Assembly: GCA_963840785.1 (NCBI GenBank)
Contig: CAWJAF010000007.1
Coordinates: 1-64,000 of the forward strand
DNA: 64,000 bases
From: JALYOK01 sp963840785
GTDB taxonomy: Bacteria > Pseudomonadota > Gammaproteobacteria > Burkholderiales > JALYOK01
Direction: 5' to 3'
In this document: positions 17,590 through 26,537 of the stretch, one piece after another
Position numbering within the stretch: position 1 is the stretch's first letter
How the letters are laid out: every line of letters begins with the position of its first letter
The notes under the pieces: generated by a model
The model's database searches: none
The model's input: the letters and a program-made list of their open reading frames with translations, nothing else
What the model was told of the DNA's origin: nothing
Translations under genes and position numbers: made by a program

Positions 17590-17985
17590 TTAGATTCGGC
17601 GACGCTTCGGCGGACGGCAGCCGTTATGCGGCACAGGCGTCACGTCAGCGATACTGGTAATCTTGAAACCAATTGCGTTCAAAGCACGAACGGCGGATTC
17701 CCGGCCAGGGCCTGGACCTTTGATTCGAACTTCCAAATTCTTCACGCCACATTCTTGCGCGGCTTTGCCCGCCGCTTCAGCGGCGACCTGCGCAGCAAAA
17801 GGCGTGCTCTTACGCGAACCTTTAAAACCGCCAGCGCCAGAGGTTGACCACGACAGCGCATTACCCTGGCGATCAGTGATCGTGATGATGGTGTTATTGA
17901 ATGACGCATGCACGTGGGCGATGCCCTCGGCGACATTCTTCTTTACTTTTTTACGAACTCGTTGAGCCGTAGCTTTAGTTGCCAT
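17590..17985 (-). CDS. rpsK: 30S ribosomal protein S11
   Basis: 131 residues, intact, with the family core HVHASFNNTIITITDRQGNA and the C-terminal GCRPPKRRRI that binds 16S rRNA on the platform. It sits between rpsM and rpsD as in the standard alpha operon. The N-terminal 20 residues are very basic, as usual. Confidence 0.97.
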   Translation of the reverse strand: MATKATAQRVRKKVKKNVAEGIAHVHASFNNTIITITDRQGNALSWSTSGAGGFKGSRKSTPFAAQVAAEAAGKAAQECGVKNLEVRIKGPGPGRESAVRALNAIGFKITSIADVTPVPHNGCRPPKRRRI

Positions 17986-18002
17986 TTAAATTGATCCTTT
18001 TG

Positions 18003-18380
18003 TTACTTGGATGCGGGCGCGCGTGCGGCCGAACGCGCTTTTTTCGGACCCTTGCGCGTGCGCGCATTGGTACGCGTACGTTGCCCACGAACCGGCAAGC
18101 CTCGGCGATGACGCGCACCCCGGTACGAGCCCAAATCCATCAATCGCTTGATGTTCATGGAGATCTCGCGGCGCAAATCGCCTTCGAGCTTGAATTTACC
18201 GACTTCGCCACGCAGCTTGTCCATCTGCTCGTCGCTCAGATCTTTAATCTTAACCGTGAAGCCAATACCTGCCGCCGTGCAAATCACGCGTGCCCGACTA
18301 CGGCCAATACCGAAAATCGCTGTGAGCGCCACGTCGGCATGCTGGTTATTTGGAATGTTTACGCCTGCAATACGCGCCAT
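18003..18380 (-). CDS. rpsM: 30S ribosomal protein S13
   Basis: 125 residues, intact. It begins MARIAGVNIPNNQHADVALT, has the helix-two-turn-helix IFGIGRSRARVICTAAGI and the basic RHRRGLPVRGQRTRTNART tail that reaches the P-site tRNA. First gene of the alpha operon proper, after rpmJ. Confidence 0.97.
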   Translation of the reverse strand: MARIAGVNIPNNQHADVALTAIFGIGRSRARVICTAAGIGFTVKIKDLSDEQMDKLRGEVGKFKLEGDLRREISMNIKRLMDLGSYRGARHRRGLPVRGQRTRTNARTRKGPKKARSAARAPASK

Positions 18381-18437
18381 TTACCTACCCCGCTGGGGAA
18401 ACATTAAATTATATCGGATCAATAAATTACTTATCAA

Positions 18438-18551
18438 CTAGCCTTGACGCTGCTTGTGGCGCGGATCGGAACAGATCACGCGCAACACACGCTTTCGACG
18501 GACTAGTTTGCATTTACGGCAAACTTTTTTTACAGATGCTTGCACTTTCAT
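18438..18551 (-). CDS. rpmJ: 50S ribosomal protein L36
   Basis: A 37-residue protein, MKVQASVKKVCRKCKLVRRK then RVLRVICSDPRHKQRQG. The cysteines and histidine (C11, C14, C27, H32) form the zinc-ribbon site of the C+ form. It lies between infA and rpsM, exactly where spc-alpha order predicts. Confidence 0.95.
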   Translation of the reverse strand: MKVQASVKKVCRKCKLVRRKRVLRVICSDPRHKQRQG

Positions 18552-18563
18552 TTCTAGCTCCAG

Positions 18564-18781
18564 TTACTTTGCGCGGAACACAATTCGAGCCCGCGACAAA
18601 TCATACGGCGTTAATTCAACAGTGACTTTGTCACCAGGCAAAATGCGAATGTAATGCATGCGCATTTTTCCGGAGATATGTCCTAATACGACATGGCTAT
18701 TTTCTAACTTCACTCGGAAGGTCGCATTCGGAAGGGTTTCAAAATCTCTCCTTGCATCTGAATGGTATCTTCCTTAGCCAT
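18564..18781 (-). CDS. infA: Translation initiation factor IF-1, one-base deletion
   Basis: The frame from ATG 18781 reads MAKEDTIQMQGEIL and then, after adding one base at about 18741 (TTG-GAA written as TTGAA), ETLPNATFRVKLENSHVVLG and onward to VFRAK. The result is the usual 72-residue OB-fold factor that occupies the A site during initiation. The observed length of 218 bases is one short of 219, which agrees with a single deletion. It lies between secY and rpmJ. The gene is essential, so the deletion is presumably an error. Confidence 0.9.
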
Positions 18782-18796
18782 GAGCTAATATCGTCG

Positions 18797-20122
18797 CTAG
18801 CGAGCAGGAAATCCTCCGCCCTTGAAGTTTGCTTTCTTCAAAAGACTCTCGTATTGGTGCGACATGATGTACGACTGCACTTGCGCCATAAAGTCCATGG
18901 TCACCACAACGATGATCAGCAACGACGTGCCGCCAAAATAAAACGGCACATTGAATTTCACAATCAAAAATTCCGGCAACAAACAAACCAAGGTGATATA
19001 AATGGCACCCACCATAGTGAGACGCAGAATAATTTTCTCGATGTAGCGCGCGGTTTGCTCACCCGGACGAATTCCCGGCACAAACGCGCCGCTTTTCTTC
19101 AAGTTATCCGCCGTTTCCTTCGGGTTGAAAACCAACGCCGTGTAGAAGAAACAGAAGAAAATAATTGCGATCGCATAGAGTAAAACATAGATCGGTTGTC
19201 CCGGTGACAACGCTGCAGCGACATCTTTGAGCCAGGTTAAGCCTTCGCGATTGCCGAACCAACTCACGGCAGTCGCCGGGAGAAGAATGATACTTGAGGC
19301 AAAAATTGGCGGAATCACACCAGAAATATTAAGCTTCAAAGGCAAATGCGAACTTTGCCCGCCATAAAGCTTATTGCCGACTTGCCGCTTGGCATAGTTC
19401 ACCAAAATCTTACGTTGTCCGCGCTCGACAAATACCACCGCAGCCGTGACCAAAACAACGAGTGCAAAAATGATAATCACCGTCAGCGGATGCAGTGCGC
19501 CGGTTCGAGCAAGATCTAATGTGCCGCCGAGCGCTTGCGGTAAACCGGCGACGATACCGGCGAAAATAATCAGGGAAATTCCGTTGCCGATGCCACGCTC
19601 GGTGATTTGCTCACCCAGCCACATCAGGAACATTGTGCCGGTGGTGAGGGAAATAATCGTCGTTAAGCGAAACAGGAAACCCGGATGTAATACTAGGCCC
19701 GCCTGGGATTCCAAAGCAATCGCGATGCCCATCGACTGGAACAGCGCCAATCCGACGGTACCGTAGCGAGTGTACTGCGTAATTTTACGACGTCCAGACT
19801 CGCCTTCTTTTTTCAACTGCTCCAACGTCGGCGAAACGACCGTTAGCAACTGAACAATGATCGACGCCGAAATATAAGGCATGATTCCGAGCGCGAATAC
19901 CGTAAATCGCTGCAGCGCGCCGCCAGAAAACATGTTGAACATGCCCAAAATACCGCCCTGCTGCGACTCGAATAATTTCGCCAGTTCATTCGGGTCAATA
20001 CCAGGAACGGGAATATGCGCACCGATGCGGTAAACGATAAGCGCAAGCAATAGGAATATCAGGCGCTTTTTCAAGTCACCCATTTTTCCCAAAGACAACG
20101 CGCTATTCGGAGCAGTAGCCAA
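18797..20122 (-). CDS. secY: Sec translocon channel subunit SecY
   Basis: 441 residues, intact, with ten membrane segments and conserved RRKITQYTRYGTVGLAL, YVNKLYGGQSSHLPLKLN-like loop (here KRQVGNKLYGGQSSHLPLKL) and a TARYIEKIILRLT cytosolic loop. It starts at TTG 20122 (ATAPNSALSLGKMGDLKKRL). It forms the protein-conducting channel with SecE (secE is at 45.3-45.6 kb) and SecG. It follows rplO by 5 bases. Confidence 0.97.
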   Translation of the reverse strand: MATAPNSALSLGKMGDLKKRLIFLLLALIVYRIGAHIPVPGIDPNELAKLFESQQGGILGMFNMFSGGALQRFTVFALGIMPYISASIIVQLLTVVSPTLEQLKKEGESGRRKITQYTRYGTVGLALFQSMGIAIALESQAGLVLHPGFLFRLTTIISLTTGTMFLMWLGEQITERGIGNGISLIIFAGIVAGLPQALGGTLDLARTGALHPLTVIIIFALVVLVTAAVVFVERGQRKILVNYAKRQVGNKLYGGQSSHLPLKLNISGVIPPIFASSIILLPATAVSWFGNREGLTWLKDVAAALSPGQPIYVLLYAIAIIFFCFFYTALVFNPKETADNLKKSGAFVPGIRPGEQTARYIEKIILRLTMVGAIYITLVCLLPEFLIVKFNVPFYFGGTSLLIIVVVTMDFMAQVQSYIMSHQYESLLKKANFKGGGFPAR

Positions 20123-20127
20123 TTTAT

Positions 20128-20563
20128 TTACTCAGTGATCGAGCCGCCGGCCGCTTCAATGGCCGCCCGCGCGCCCTTAGTCACACCCAAGCCTTGAACT
20201 TTAATCGGCACGCTTAATTTCACCTTTGAGGAAAATCTTGCCCGATTTAGCCAAACCAGATGCTAAGCCTGCTTGTTTCAATGCCAACAAATCGATGGTG
20301 TCGGCTTGTATTTTATTTAAGTCTGTTAAGCGAACCTGCGCGATATCATCGCGTGTTGGCGAAATAAAGCCGCGCTTTGGCAGCCGACGCTGCAAAGGCA
20401 TTTGACCGCCCTCGAACCCGACTTTGTGGAATCCGCCGGCACGAGATTTTTGACCTTTGTGGCCGCGCCCAGCCGTTTTACCTAGGCCGCTACCAATGCC
20501 GCGTCCGACACGACGCTTTGGACGCTTAGAGCCAACGCCGGGTTTAAGTGTATTTAATCGCAT
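20128..20563 (-). CDS. rplO: 50S ribosomal protein L15, one frameshift
   Basis: 144 residues after removing one base at about 20210 (AATTAAGCGTGCC). The first part starts MRLNTLKPGVGSKRPKRRVG with the glycine-rich GRGIGSGLGKTAGRGHKGQK, and the repaired tail reads VPIKVQGLGVTKGARAAIEA to SITE. The measured length is 436 = 435+1, consistent with one insertion. ATG at 20563 is fixed by family homology. It precedes secY in the spc operon. Confidence 0.93.
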
Positions 20564-20579
20564 AAATGACTCGCTTCGC

Positions 20580-20765
20580 TCAACCAACTTTAACCAAATG
20601 GTTCACGAGATTAATCATTCCGCGAATGGCCGGCGTATCTTGAACCTCGACGGTTTGGTGCATTGTACGCAACCCCAAACCCTTGACTGACGCACGGTGA
20701 TTGGCTTTCGCCCCGATTGGGCTTTTCACCAGCGTCACTTTGATCTTTTTGCTATCGGTGTTCAC
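20580..20765 (-). CDS. rpmD: 50S ribosomal protein L30
   Basis: 61 residues with GTG start at 20765 (NTDSKKIKVTLVKSPIGAKA) and the family core GLGLRTMHQTVEVQDTPAIR. It lies between rpsE and rplO, the standard spc position. Intact. Confidence 0.95.
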   Translation of the reverse strand: MNTDSKKIKVTLVKSPIGAKANHRASVKGLGLRTMHQTVEVQDTPAIRGMINLVNHLVKVG

Positions 20766-20769
20766 GAAT

Positions 20770-21278
20770 TTACTCCGTTAAATCTTCAACACGCAAACCG
20801 CGTTTAGCCGCAATTTCCGAGGGTGTATTCATCGCTTGTAAGCCATCCAACGTTGCACGCACGACGTTATAAGGGTTGGTTGAGCCATGACATTTCGCCA
20901 AGATATTGGTTACGCCCATCACCTCAAATACCGCGCGCATCGGACCACCGGCGATAATGCCCGGTGCCCTCCGAAGCCGGCTGCATAAACACCCGTGCTG
21001 CGCCATGATTGCCCATGACCGGAATGATGCAAGGTGCCGCTTTTCAAACTAATCTTGACCATGTTGCGGCGCGCTTGTTCCATCGCCTTTTGCACAGCGA
21101 CTGGCACTTCGCGCGCTTTACCCTTACCCATACCGATGCCGCCATCGCCGTCTCCGACAACGGTCAGCGCCGCGAAACCCATAATCCGTCCACCTTTAAC
21201 GACTTTGGTAACGCGATTAACCGCAACCATCTTCTCGCGAAGACCGTCGGACCGTTCTTCTGTTTCGACTTTAGCCAT
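20770..21278 (-). CDS. rpsE: 30S ribosomal protein S5, two frameshifts
   Basis: 168 residues after removing two extra Gs, one at about 21025 (TTCCGGTCATGG) and one at about 20963 (CACCGGGCATT). Repaired, the middle reads HHSVMGNHGAARVFMQPASE then GTGIIAGGPMRAVFEVMGV. The N-terminal dsRBD-like domain KMVAVNRVTKVVKGGRIMGF is intact. Length 509 = 507+2. S5 contributes to decoding fidelity. The breaks are very probably errors. Confidence 0.93.
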
Positions 21279-21293
21279 GCTTTCGTTTATCCC

Positions 21294-21650
21294 TTAGAAC
21301 GCCAGACCGTGTTCACGCGCCGCTTCAGCTAGCGCCTTAACACGACCATGATACTTGAGTCCAGACCGATCAAATGCCAGTTTCGCAAGACCCAACGACT
21401 TTGCGCGTTCCGCGATACGCTGGCCGACGGCCGCCGCCGCTTTCGTGTTTCCGCCATTCGCAATCTCTTTGCGCACTTCAGCTTCAGCTGTCGACGCGCT
21501 CGCCAAAACTTTACCGGCAACGCCATCAATAATCTGGGCGTAGATATGGCTGTTGGTGCGATGAACACACAGCCGCACCACTTTGAGCTCCGCAATTTTG
21601 GCCCGGGTTTTACGGGCACGGCGCAATCGAGCTTGTTTAGAATCGGCCAT
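21294..21650 (-). CDS. rplR: 50S ribosomal protein L18
   Basis: 118 residues, intact. It has the 5S rRNA-binding family segments VVRLCVHRTNSHIYAQIIDG and FDRSGLKYHGRVKALAEAAR. It lies between rplF and rpsE. Confidence 0.97.
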   Translation of the reverse strand: MADSKQARLRRARKTRAKIAELKVVRLCVHRTNSHIYAQIIDGVAGKVLASASTAEAEVRKEIANGGNTKAAAAVGQRIAERAKSLGLAKLAFDRSGLKYHGRVKALAEAAREHGLAF

Positions 21651-21662
21651 ATCTTTCCTCGT

Positions 21663-22197
21663 TTACTTCTTCTTAGTTTCTTTCAGCAGAATGACTTCGT
21701 CGGAATAACGCACGCCCTTGCCTTTGTACGGCTCAGGTTTACGATAGGCTCGAACTTCAGCTGCGACTTGTCCGACACGTTGTTTGTCTACACCTTTAAT
21801 CAAAATTTCGGTTTGAGTCGGCGTTTCGACTTTTATTCCATCGGGCATTTTATGCGCAACGGGATGCGAGAAGCCAAGGGTGAGATTCAATACTTGCCCC
21901 GCAGCCTGGGCGCGATAGCCCACGCCGACCAGATTCAATTTTTTCTCGAAACCTTTGGTTACACCGTTAACCATATTCGCAATCAACGCGCGCGCGGTGC
22001 CAGACATAGCGTTCGCGGCAATTGAGCTATCGGCAGGTTTAATCTGCAATTGATTGCCTTCGCGCGCGATCGCGATATTGTCTACCGAACGCATGCTTAA
22101 GCGAACCAAGCGGACCTTTAACTATAACTTCATTGCCGGCGATACTGATATCGACTTTTTCCGGCACAGAAATGGGTGCTTTACCAACGCGAGACAT
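21663..22197 (-). CDS. rplF: 50S ribosomal protein L6, one frameshift
   Basis: 177 residues after removing one base at about 22095 (GCTTAAGCATGC). The N-terminus from ATG 22197 reads MSRVGKAPISVPEKVDISIA and the rest RSVDNIAIAREGNQLQIKPA to RYSDEVILLKETKKK. The C-terminal KRVGQVAAEVRAYRKPEPYK-type motif is present (here KQRVGQVAAEVRAYRKPEPY). Length 535 = 534+1. Confidence 0.93.
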
Positions 22198-22209
22198 AGG
22201 ATTTCTCTT

Positions 22210-22606
22210 TTACGCTACGATACAAAGGACTTCGCCGCCCAGACCAGTGGCTCGCGCCTTGCGATCGGTCATCACGCCCTTAGAAGTCGAAATGATCGCT
22301 ACGCCCAATCCATTCATTACGCTTGGGCAAGTCATCGCGGCCTTTGTAAATACGCAAGCCTGGCCGGCTTACGCGCTCAATTTTTTCAATGACTGGATTA
22401 CCGGCATAATATTTAAGCGCAACTTCCAGCACGGGTTTTTTATCTGCCGTGCGTACTGCGAAATCTTCGATGTAGCCTTCATCTTTAAGCACTTTGGCAA
22501 TTGCCAACTTTAGGTTCGACGAAGGCATCGACACAGCCGTTTTTTCCGCGCCTTGCGCATTGCGAATGCGCGTCAGCATGTCGGCTACAGGATCACTCAT
22601 ACTCAT
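22210..22606 (-). CDS. rpsH: 30S ribosomal protein S8, one frameshift
   Basis: 131 residues after removing one C at about 22316 (CCCAAGCGTAATG). It begins MSMSDPVADMLTRIRNAQGA and, repaired, ends VMNGLGVAIISTSKGVMTDR then KARATGLGGEVLCIVA. Length 397 = 396+1. S8 binds 16S rRNA and, in well-studied bacteria, represses the spc operon. Start at 22606 or the second ATG at 22600. Confidence 0.93.
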
Positions 22607-22619
22607 TCGATATCTCCGA

Positions 22620-22928
22620 CTACCAGCTTGCTTTAACTAGGCCAGGAATTTCGCCGCGCATTGCGATCTCGCGCAATTTGATGCGGCCCAGGCCAAATTT
22701 TCTAAACGTGCCGCGTGGGCGTCCGGTCAATGCACAACGATTGCGTGTCCTCACCGGACTCGCATTACGTGGCATGGTTTTCCAGTTGGGCCCGCGCTTC
22801 CATACGAGCGTCGACGGTTGCTTTGGAATTACGAATAATCGCGATCAAGCTCAGCACGGCGTGCGGCGATATTTCTTGACCGTATCACGCCTTTTTGCTT
22901 CGCGATTAATTAACGAAAGTTTAGCCAT
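22620..22928 (-). CDS. rpsN: 30S ribosomal protein S14, three frameshifts
   Basis: 101 residues after removing three single bases near 22882 (TATCGCCGC), 22844 (CTTGATCGCG) and 22774 (AAAACCATG). The repaired protein starts MAKLSLINREAKRRDTVKKY, continues ELDAIIRNSKATVDARMEAR and ends IKLREIAMRGEIPGLVKASW. It is the long, zinc-free S14 form. Length 309 = 306+3 fits three insertions exactly. Confidence 0.9.
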
Positions 22929-22936
22929 TCGCCACC

Positions 22937-23477
22937 TTAATTTCGGAAGGGGAATTTAAATGAAACCAATAGTGCGCGCGCTTCCGCATCAGTCTTGGCC
23001 GTTGTTGTAATGGTAATGTTCATGCCTCGTAATGCGTCGATCTTGTCGTACTCGATCTCAGGGAAAATAATTTGCTCTTTGACGCCCAGATTGAAATTTC
23101 CGCGGCCATCAAACGACCTTGCCGAGATACCGCGGAAGTCGCGAATCCGCGGAATTGCGATCGTCACAAGGCGATCCAAGAAACTCATACATGCGGCCGC
23201 CGCGCAACGTGACTTTGCAACCGATCGGGTAGTTATCGCGAATCTTAAAGTTCGCAATGGATTTACGCGTCTTCGTCACCAACGGCTTCTGGCCGGCGAT
23301 TTTTTGCATATCAGCGACGGCGTTATCCAATACTTTTTTATCCGCAACCGCCTCACCAACACCCATATTCAGGGTGATTTTGGTGATGCGCGGAACTTCC
23401 ATCACCGATTTATAACTGAATTCTTTTGCCAGTTGCGGTATGACGGATTCTTTATAAAAACTTTGCAAGCGTGCCAT
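22937..23477 (-). CDS. rplE: 50S ribosomal protein L5, one frameshift
   Basis: 179 residues after removing one base near 23177 (CTTGGATCGCC). N-terminus MARLQSFYKESVIPQLAKEF, core PRITKITLNMGVGEAVADKK, and after the break DRLVTIAIPRIRDFRGISAR to the end. Length 541 = 540+1. L5 contacts 5S rRNA and the P-site tRNA. Confidence 0.93.
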
Positions 23478-23487
23478 CGATTATTCC

Positions 23488-23806
23488 TTAGCGGTCTATC
23501 ACTTCGCCGTTCGACTTGAAGAACCGCACGCGACGGCCATCTTCAAGCACTTTAATACCGACCCGGTCAGCCTTTTGCGTGGCGCTGTTGAACAAAGCCA
23601 CGTTGGAAATATCGATCGGCATATCTTTGTCGACGATTCCTCCAACTTGGCCCTTCATGGGGTTCGGCTTCATGTGCTTTTTCGCGCGGTTGATACCCTC
23701 AACAATCACTTTACTAGCGGGCAAGATACGCAGCACGGTGCCGCGCTTGCCTTTGTCTTTTCCGGTAATGCTGATGACTTCGTCACCCTTTTTTAATCTT
23801 TTGCAT
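23488..23806 (-). CDS. rplX: 50S ribosomal protein L24, one frameshift
   Basis: 105 residues from ATG 23806 (MQKIKKGDEVISITGKDKGK) once one A is removed from an A6 run just after the start. The KOW motif and the MKPNPMKGQVGGIVDKDMPI segment are conserved. Length 319 = 318+1. It follows rplN by 9 bases. Confidence 0.93.
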
Positions 23807-23815
23807 GATCGCCTC

Positions 23816-24184
23816 TTACAAGACTTCCGGGGCCAGGGAAACAATCTTCATGAATCGCTCCGTCCGCAACTCACGCGTAACTGGGCCGAAAATACGTGTT
23901 CCAATCGGCTCAAGCTTTGCATTCAAAAGCACGGCTGCATTAGCATCGAATTTGACCAGCGAACCATCGTCACGACGCACGCCTTTCGCGGTTCGCACAA
24001 CAACCGCGCTGTAGACTTCGCCTTTTTTGACACGGCCACGCGGCGCAGCGGATTTAATGCTGACTTTAATGACATCCCCAATGCCGGCATAACGACGCTT
24101 AGAACCGCCCAAAACTTTGATGCACATTACTGAACGCGCGCCGGTGTTGTCGGCCACATCCAAAATGGATTGCATTTGAATCAT
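23816..24184 (-). CDS. rplN: 50S ribosomal protein L14
   Basis: 122 residues, intact, with the signature SILDVADNTGARSVMCIKVL and AKGVRRDDGSLVKFDANAAV. First gene of the spc group; the 134-base gap upstream contains the spc-type promoter at 24286-24314. Confidence 0.97.
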   Translation of the reverse strand: MIQMQSILDVADNTGARSVMCIKVLGGSKRRYAGIGDVIKVSIKSAAPRGRVKKGEVYSAVVVRTAKGVRRDDGSLVKFDANAAVLLNAKLEPIGTRIFGPVTRELRTERFMKIVSLAPEVL

Positions 24185-24285
24185 GATTTTTCATTCCAAC
24201 TTTTTTGCCAATTGCGCATTACATGACAACTCGGGCAAATAGTTTTGGATTCCGTCAGGAGTTGATTAAATCCAGAAGCATTAGA

Positions 24286-24314
24286 AGTATAACGAGTTCT
24301 TGCTTACTTGACAA
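24286..24314 (-). promoter_or_regulatory. Internal spc-type promoter upstream of rplN
   Basis: On the minus strand TTGTCA (24309-24314), a 17-base spacer and TATACT (24286-24291) make a near-consensus sigma-70 promoter. It lies in the 134-base gap between rpsQ and rplN, the same place as the E. coli spc promoter, and would start transcription about 95 bases before rplN. Confidence 0.75.
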
Positions 24315-24318
24315 GCAC

Positions 24319-24582
24319 TTAGACGCCGCGCGACTTCTCGACCAGCTCGGCGACACGCCAGGCCTTCGTCTTGGAAATCGGCGCTGTTTCCTCGATCACG
24401 ACAACATCGCCTTCGCCGTACGTGCCGGTATCAACATGCGCGTGATATTTCTTCGAGCGACGCTGGACTTTGCCATACACCGGGTGGGCAACCGTGCGCT
24501 CAACCAAAACCGTTACGGTTTTTTGCATCTTGGCACTCACGACCTTACCGGAAAGCCGACGTTTTTCTTTAGTAGTACTCAT
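24319..24582 (-). CDS. rpsQ: 30S ribosomal protein S17
   Basis: 87 residues, intact, OB-fold with GKVVSAKMQKTVTVLVERTV and DVVVIEETAPISKTKAWRVA. Its start overlaps the rpmC stop (24579-24582). It is the last gene of the S10 part. Confidence 0.97.
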   Translation of the reverse strand: MSTTKEKRRLSGKVVSAKMQKTVTVLVERTVAHPVYGKVQRRSKKYHAHVDTGTYGEGDVVVIEETAPISKTKAWRVAELVEKSRGV

Positions 24583-24773
24583 ACTGCGCTCGCTTTCTGA
24601 TTGATCACCGTTTTCACGCGCGCGATATCGCGACGCACTTTGCGAATTTCCGAGAGGTTGGTCAATTGCTGCGTCGCCAACTGCATGCGCATGCTGAACT
24701 GCGCTTTGCGCAACGATAGCAACTCTTCGTTCAATTCTTCGGCCGTTTTGGCACGTAAATCTTTTGCTTTCAT
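24579..24773 (-). CDS. rpmC: 50S ribosomal protein L29
   Basis: 64 residues, intact, a two-helix protein (MKAKDLRAKTAEELNEELLS, SEIRKVRRDIARVKTVINQK) near the peptide exit tunnel. Overlaps rpsQ by four bases and follows rplP by five. Confidence 0.96.
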   Translation of the reverse strand: MKAKDLRAKTAEELNEELLSLRKAQFSMRMQLATQQLTNLSEIRKVRRDIARVKTVINQKASAV

Positions 24774-24778
24774 AATTG

Positions 24779-25193
24779 TTACCCTAATTGCCGTGTGACA
24801 AACGTTGTCGCGAGCGGAAGCTTGGCCGCCGCAAGTTGGAACGCTTCGCGCGCGAGTTTTTCATCCACGCCATCCATTTCGTAGAGCACTTTGCCCGGCA
24901 CGATTTCGGCGACGTAGTACTCCGGATTACCCTTACCGTTACCCATACGAACTTCAGCAGGCTTGGTGGAAATAGGTTTATCCGGGAAAATTCGAATCCA
25001 AATGCGGCCACCGCGTTTGATGTGACGGGTCATCGCGCGACGCGCGGCCTCAATCTGGCGCGCGGTAATACGACCACGCTCGATCGGCCTTCAAGCCGAA
25101 TTCCCCGAAGCTCACTTTCGCGCCGCGCGTCGCAACGCCGCGGTTGCGGCCTTTTTGCTGTTTGCGATATTTAGTTCTAGCTGGTTGCAGCAT
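24779..25193 (-). CDS. rplP: 50S ribosomal protein L16, one frameshift
   Basis: 137 residues after removing one base near 25084 (GGCCGATCGAG). N-terminus MLQPARTKYRKQQKGRNRGV, then the repaired ERGRITARQIEAARRAMTRH and GGRIWIRIFPDKPISTKPAE. Length 415 = 414+1. The start overlaps the rpsC end by 17 bases. L16 helps shape the A-site tRNA and peptidyl transferase region. Confidence 0.93.
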
Positions 25194-25888
25194 TTCTCAC
25201 TCCAGGTTTTCTCGTTTTCTTTTCTTGTTCAACCGGCGCGGCAGTCGGCTTTTCACCGGCACCCATCACTTCGCCCTTGTATACCAATACACGAACGCCG
25301 ATTACGCCGTAGGTGGTTTTGGCTTCGGAGAATCCATAGTCGATATCGGCACGCAAGTGTATGTAGCGGCACACGGCCTTCGCGATACCATTCGGTACGC
25401 GCGATTTCGATTCCGTTCAGTCGCCCCGCGCTCATGATCTTGATGCCCTGGGCGCCCAGGCGCATGGCATTCGTCATTGCTCGTTTCATCGCACGGCGGA
25501 ACATTACGCGCTTTTCAAGCTGACTGGCGATACCATCGGCAATAATTTGCGCGTCAAGTTCGGGCTTGCGAATCTCTTCGATGTTCACATGCACTGGCAC
25601 GCCCATCATTTTTTGCAACGCGCCGCGCAACACTTCGATGTCTTCACCTTTTTTTCCGATGACGACACCGGGGCGAGCGCTGTAAATGGTGATTTTGGCG
25701 TTCTTCGCAGGACGCTCAATGACGATCCGGCCCACTGATGCATGCGCCAATTTCTTTTTCAAATAGGCGCGCACCATCAAGTCATCTTTGATCATCGCGG
25801 CGAAGTTTTTACCTTCGGCGAACCAACGGGACGACCAGTTTCGATTGACGCTTAGGCGAAAACCAATTGGATGTATTTTTTGTCCCAT
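25177..25888 (-). CDS. rpsC: 30S ribosomal protein S3, one frameshift
   Basis: 236 residues after removing one T near 25357 (ACACTTGCGTG). It starts MGQKIHPIGFRLSVNRNWSS, contains the KH-domain GxxG (VVIGKKGEDIE) and resumes RADIDYGFSEAKTTYGVIGV. The C-terminal tail (KPTAAPVEQEKKTRKPG) is basic and longer than in E. coli. Length 712 = 711+1. Confidence 0.93.
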
Positions 25889-25891
25889 AAC

Positions 25892-26230
25892 TTATCCTTT
25901 ATCCGCCACAGTCAAGAAAATATGACACGTCGGCTTCACAATTCGATTGCCGCGGCCTTTAGCGCGAGCGCGCATGCGTCGGAGCATTTCGCCTTTTTCA
26001 ACATAAACCGTCGCGACTCTCAATTCGTCGACGTCGGCGCCTTCGTTATGCTCGGCATTGGCGATTGCCGACTCAAGCACTTTTTTCATGATCTTGGCGG
26101 CTTTTTGCGGCGCGAACGTTAACAGATTTAGCGCACGATCGACTTTAAGGCCACGAATCTGATCGGCGATCAGGCGACCTTTCTGTGCCGATGAACGAAC
26201 TCCCAATAACTTTGCTGAAACTTGCATCAT
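25892..26230 (-). CDS. rplV: 50S ribosomal protein L22
   Basis: 112 residues, intact. The conserved tip loop that lines the exit tunnel (EKGEMLRRMRARAKGRGNRI) and the VLESAIANAEHNEGADVDEL helix are present. Three bases before rpsC. Confidence 0.97.
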   Translation of the reverse strand: MMQVSAKLLGVRSSAQKGRLIADQIRGLKVDRALNLLTFAPQKAAKIMKKVLESAIANAEHNEGADVDELRVATVYVEKGEMLRRMRARAKGRGNRIVKPTCHIFLTVADKG

Positions 26231-26238
26231 GTCCCTCG

Positions 26239-26526
26239 TTATTTCTTCGCGGGTGCCGCGACTTTTTTATCGCCAGGGTGACCCTTGAAAGTACGGGTGT
26301 GCGAAAACTCACCAAGCTTATGACCGACCATGTTTTCCGTGACGTAAACCGGAATATGCTGCTTGCCATTGTGTACGGCAATGGTCAAACCGACAAAATC
26401 CGGCAACACGGTTGAACGACGCGACCAAGTTTTGATTGGACGCTTATCTTTCGTCGCCTGAGCGGTTTCGATTTTCTTGATCAAGTGGCCATCTACAAAC
26501 GGGCCTTTTTTTACTGAACGTGCCAT
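26239..26526 (-). CDS. rpsS: 30S ribosomal protein S19
   Basis: 95 residues, intact. MARSVKKGPFVDGHLIKKIE and the core TVLPDFVGLTIAVHNGKQHI followed by YVTENMVGHKLGEF are typical. Located between rplB and rplV. Confidence 0.97.
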   Translation of the reverse strand: MARSVKKGPFVDGHLIKKIETAQATKDKRPIKTWSRRSTVLPDFVGLTIAVHNGKQHIPVYVTENMVGHKLGEFSHTRTFKGHPGDKKVAAPAKK

Positions 26527-26537
26527 ATGGATTTCCC

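Noticed and set aside
20201..20587. Ribosomal L15 as a naturally truncated 120-residue protein
   Set aside because: The missing C-terminus follows in the next frame with one extra base, matching the insertion pattern of the neighbours.
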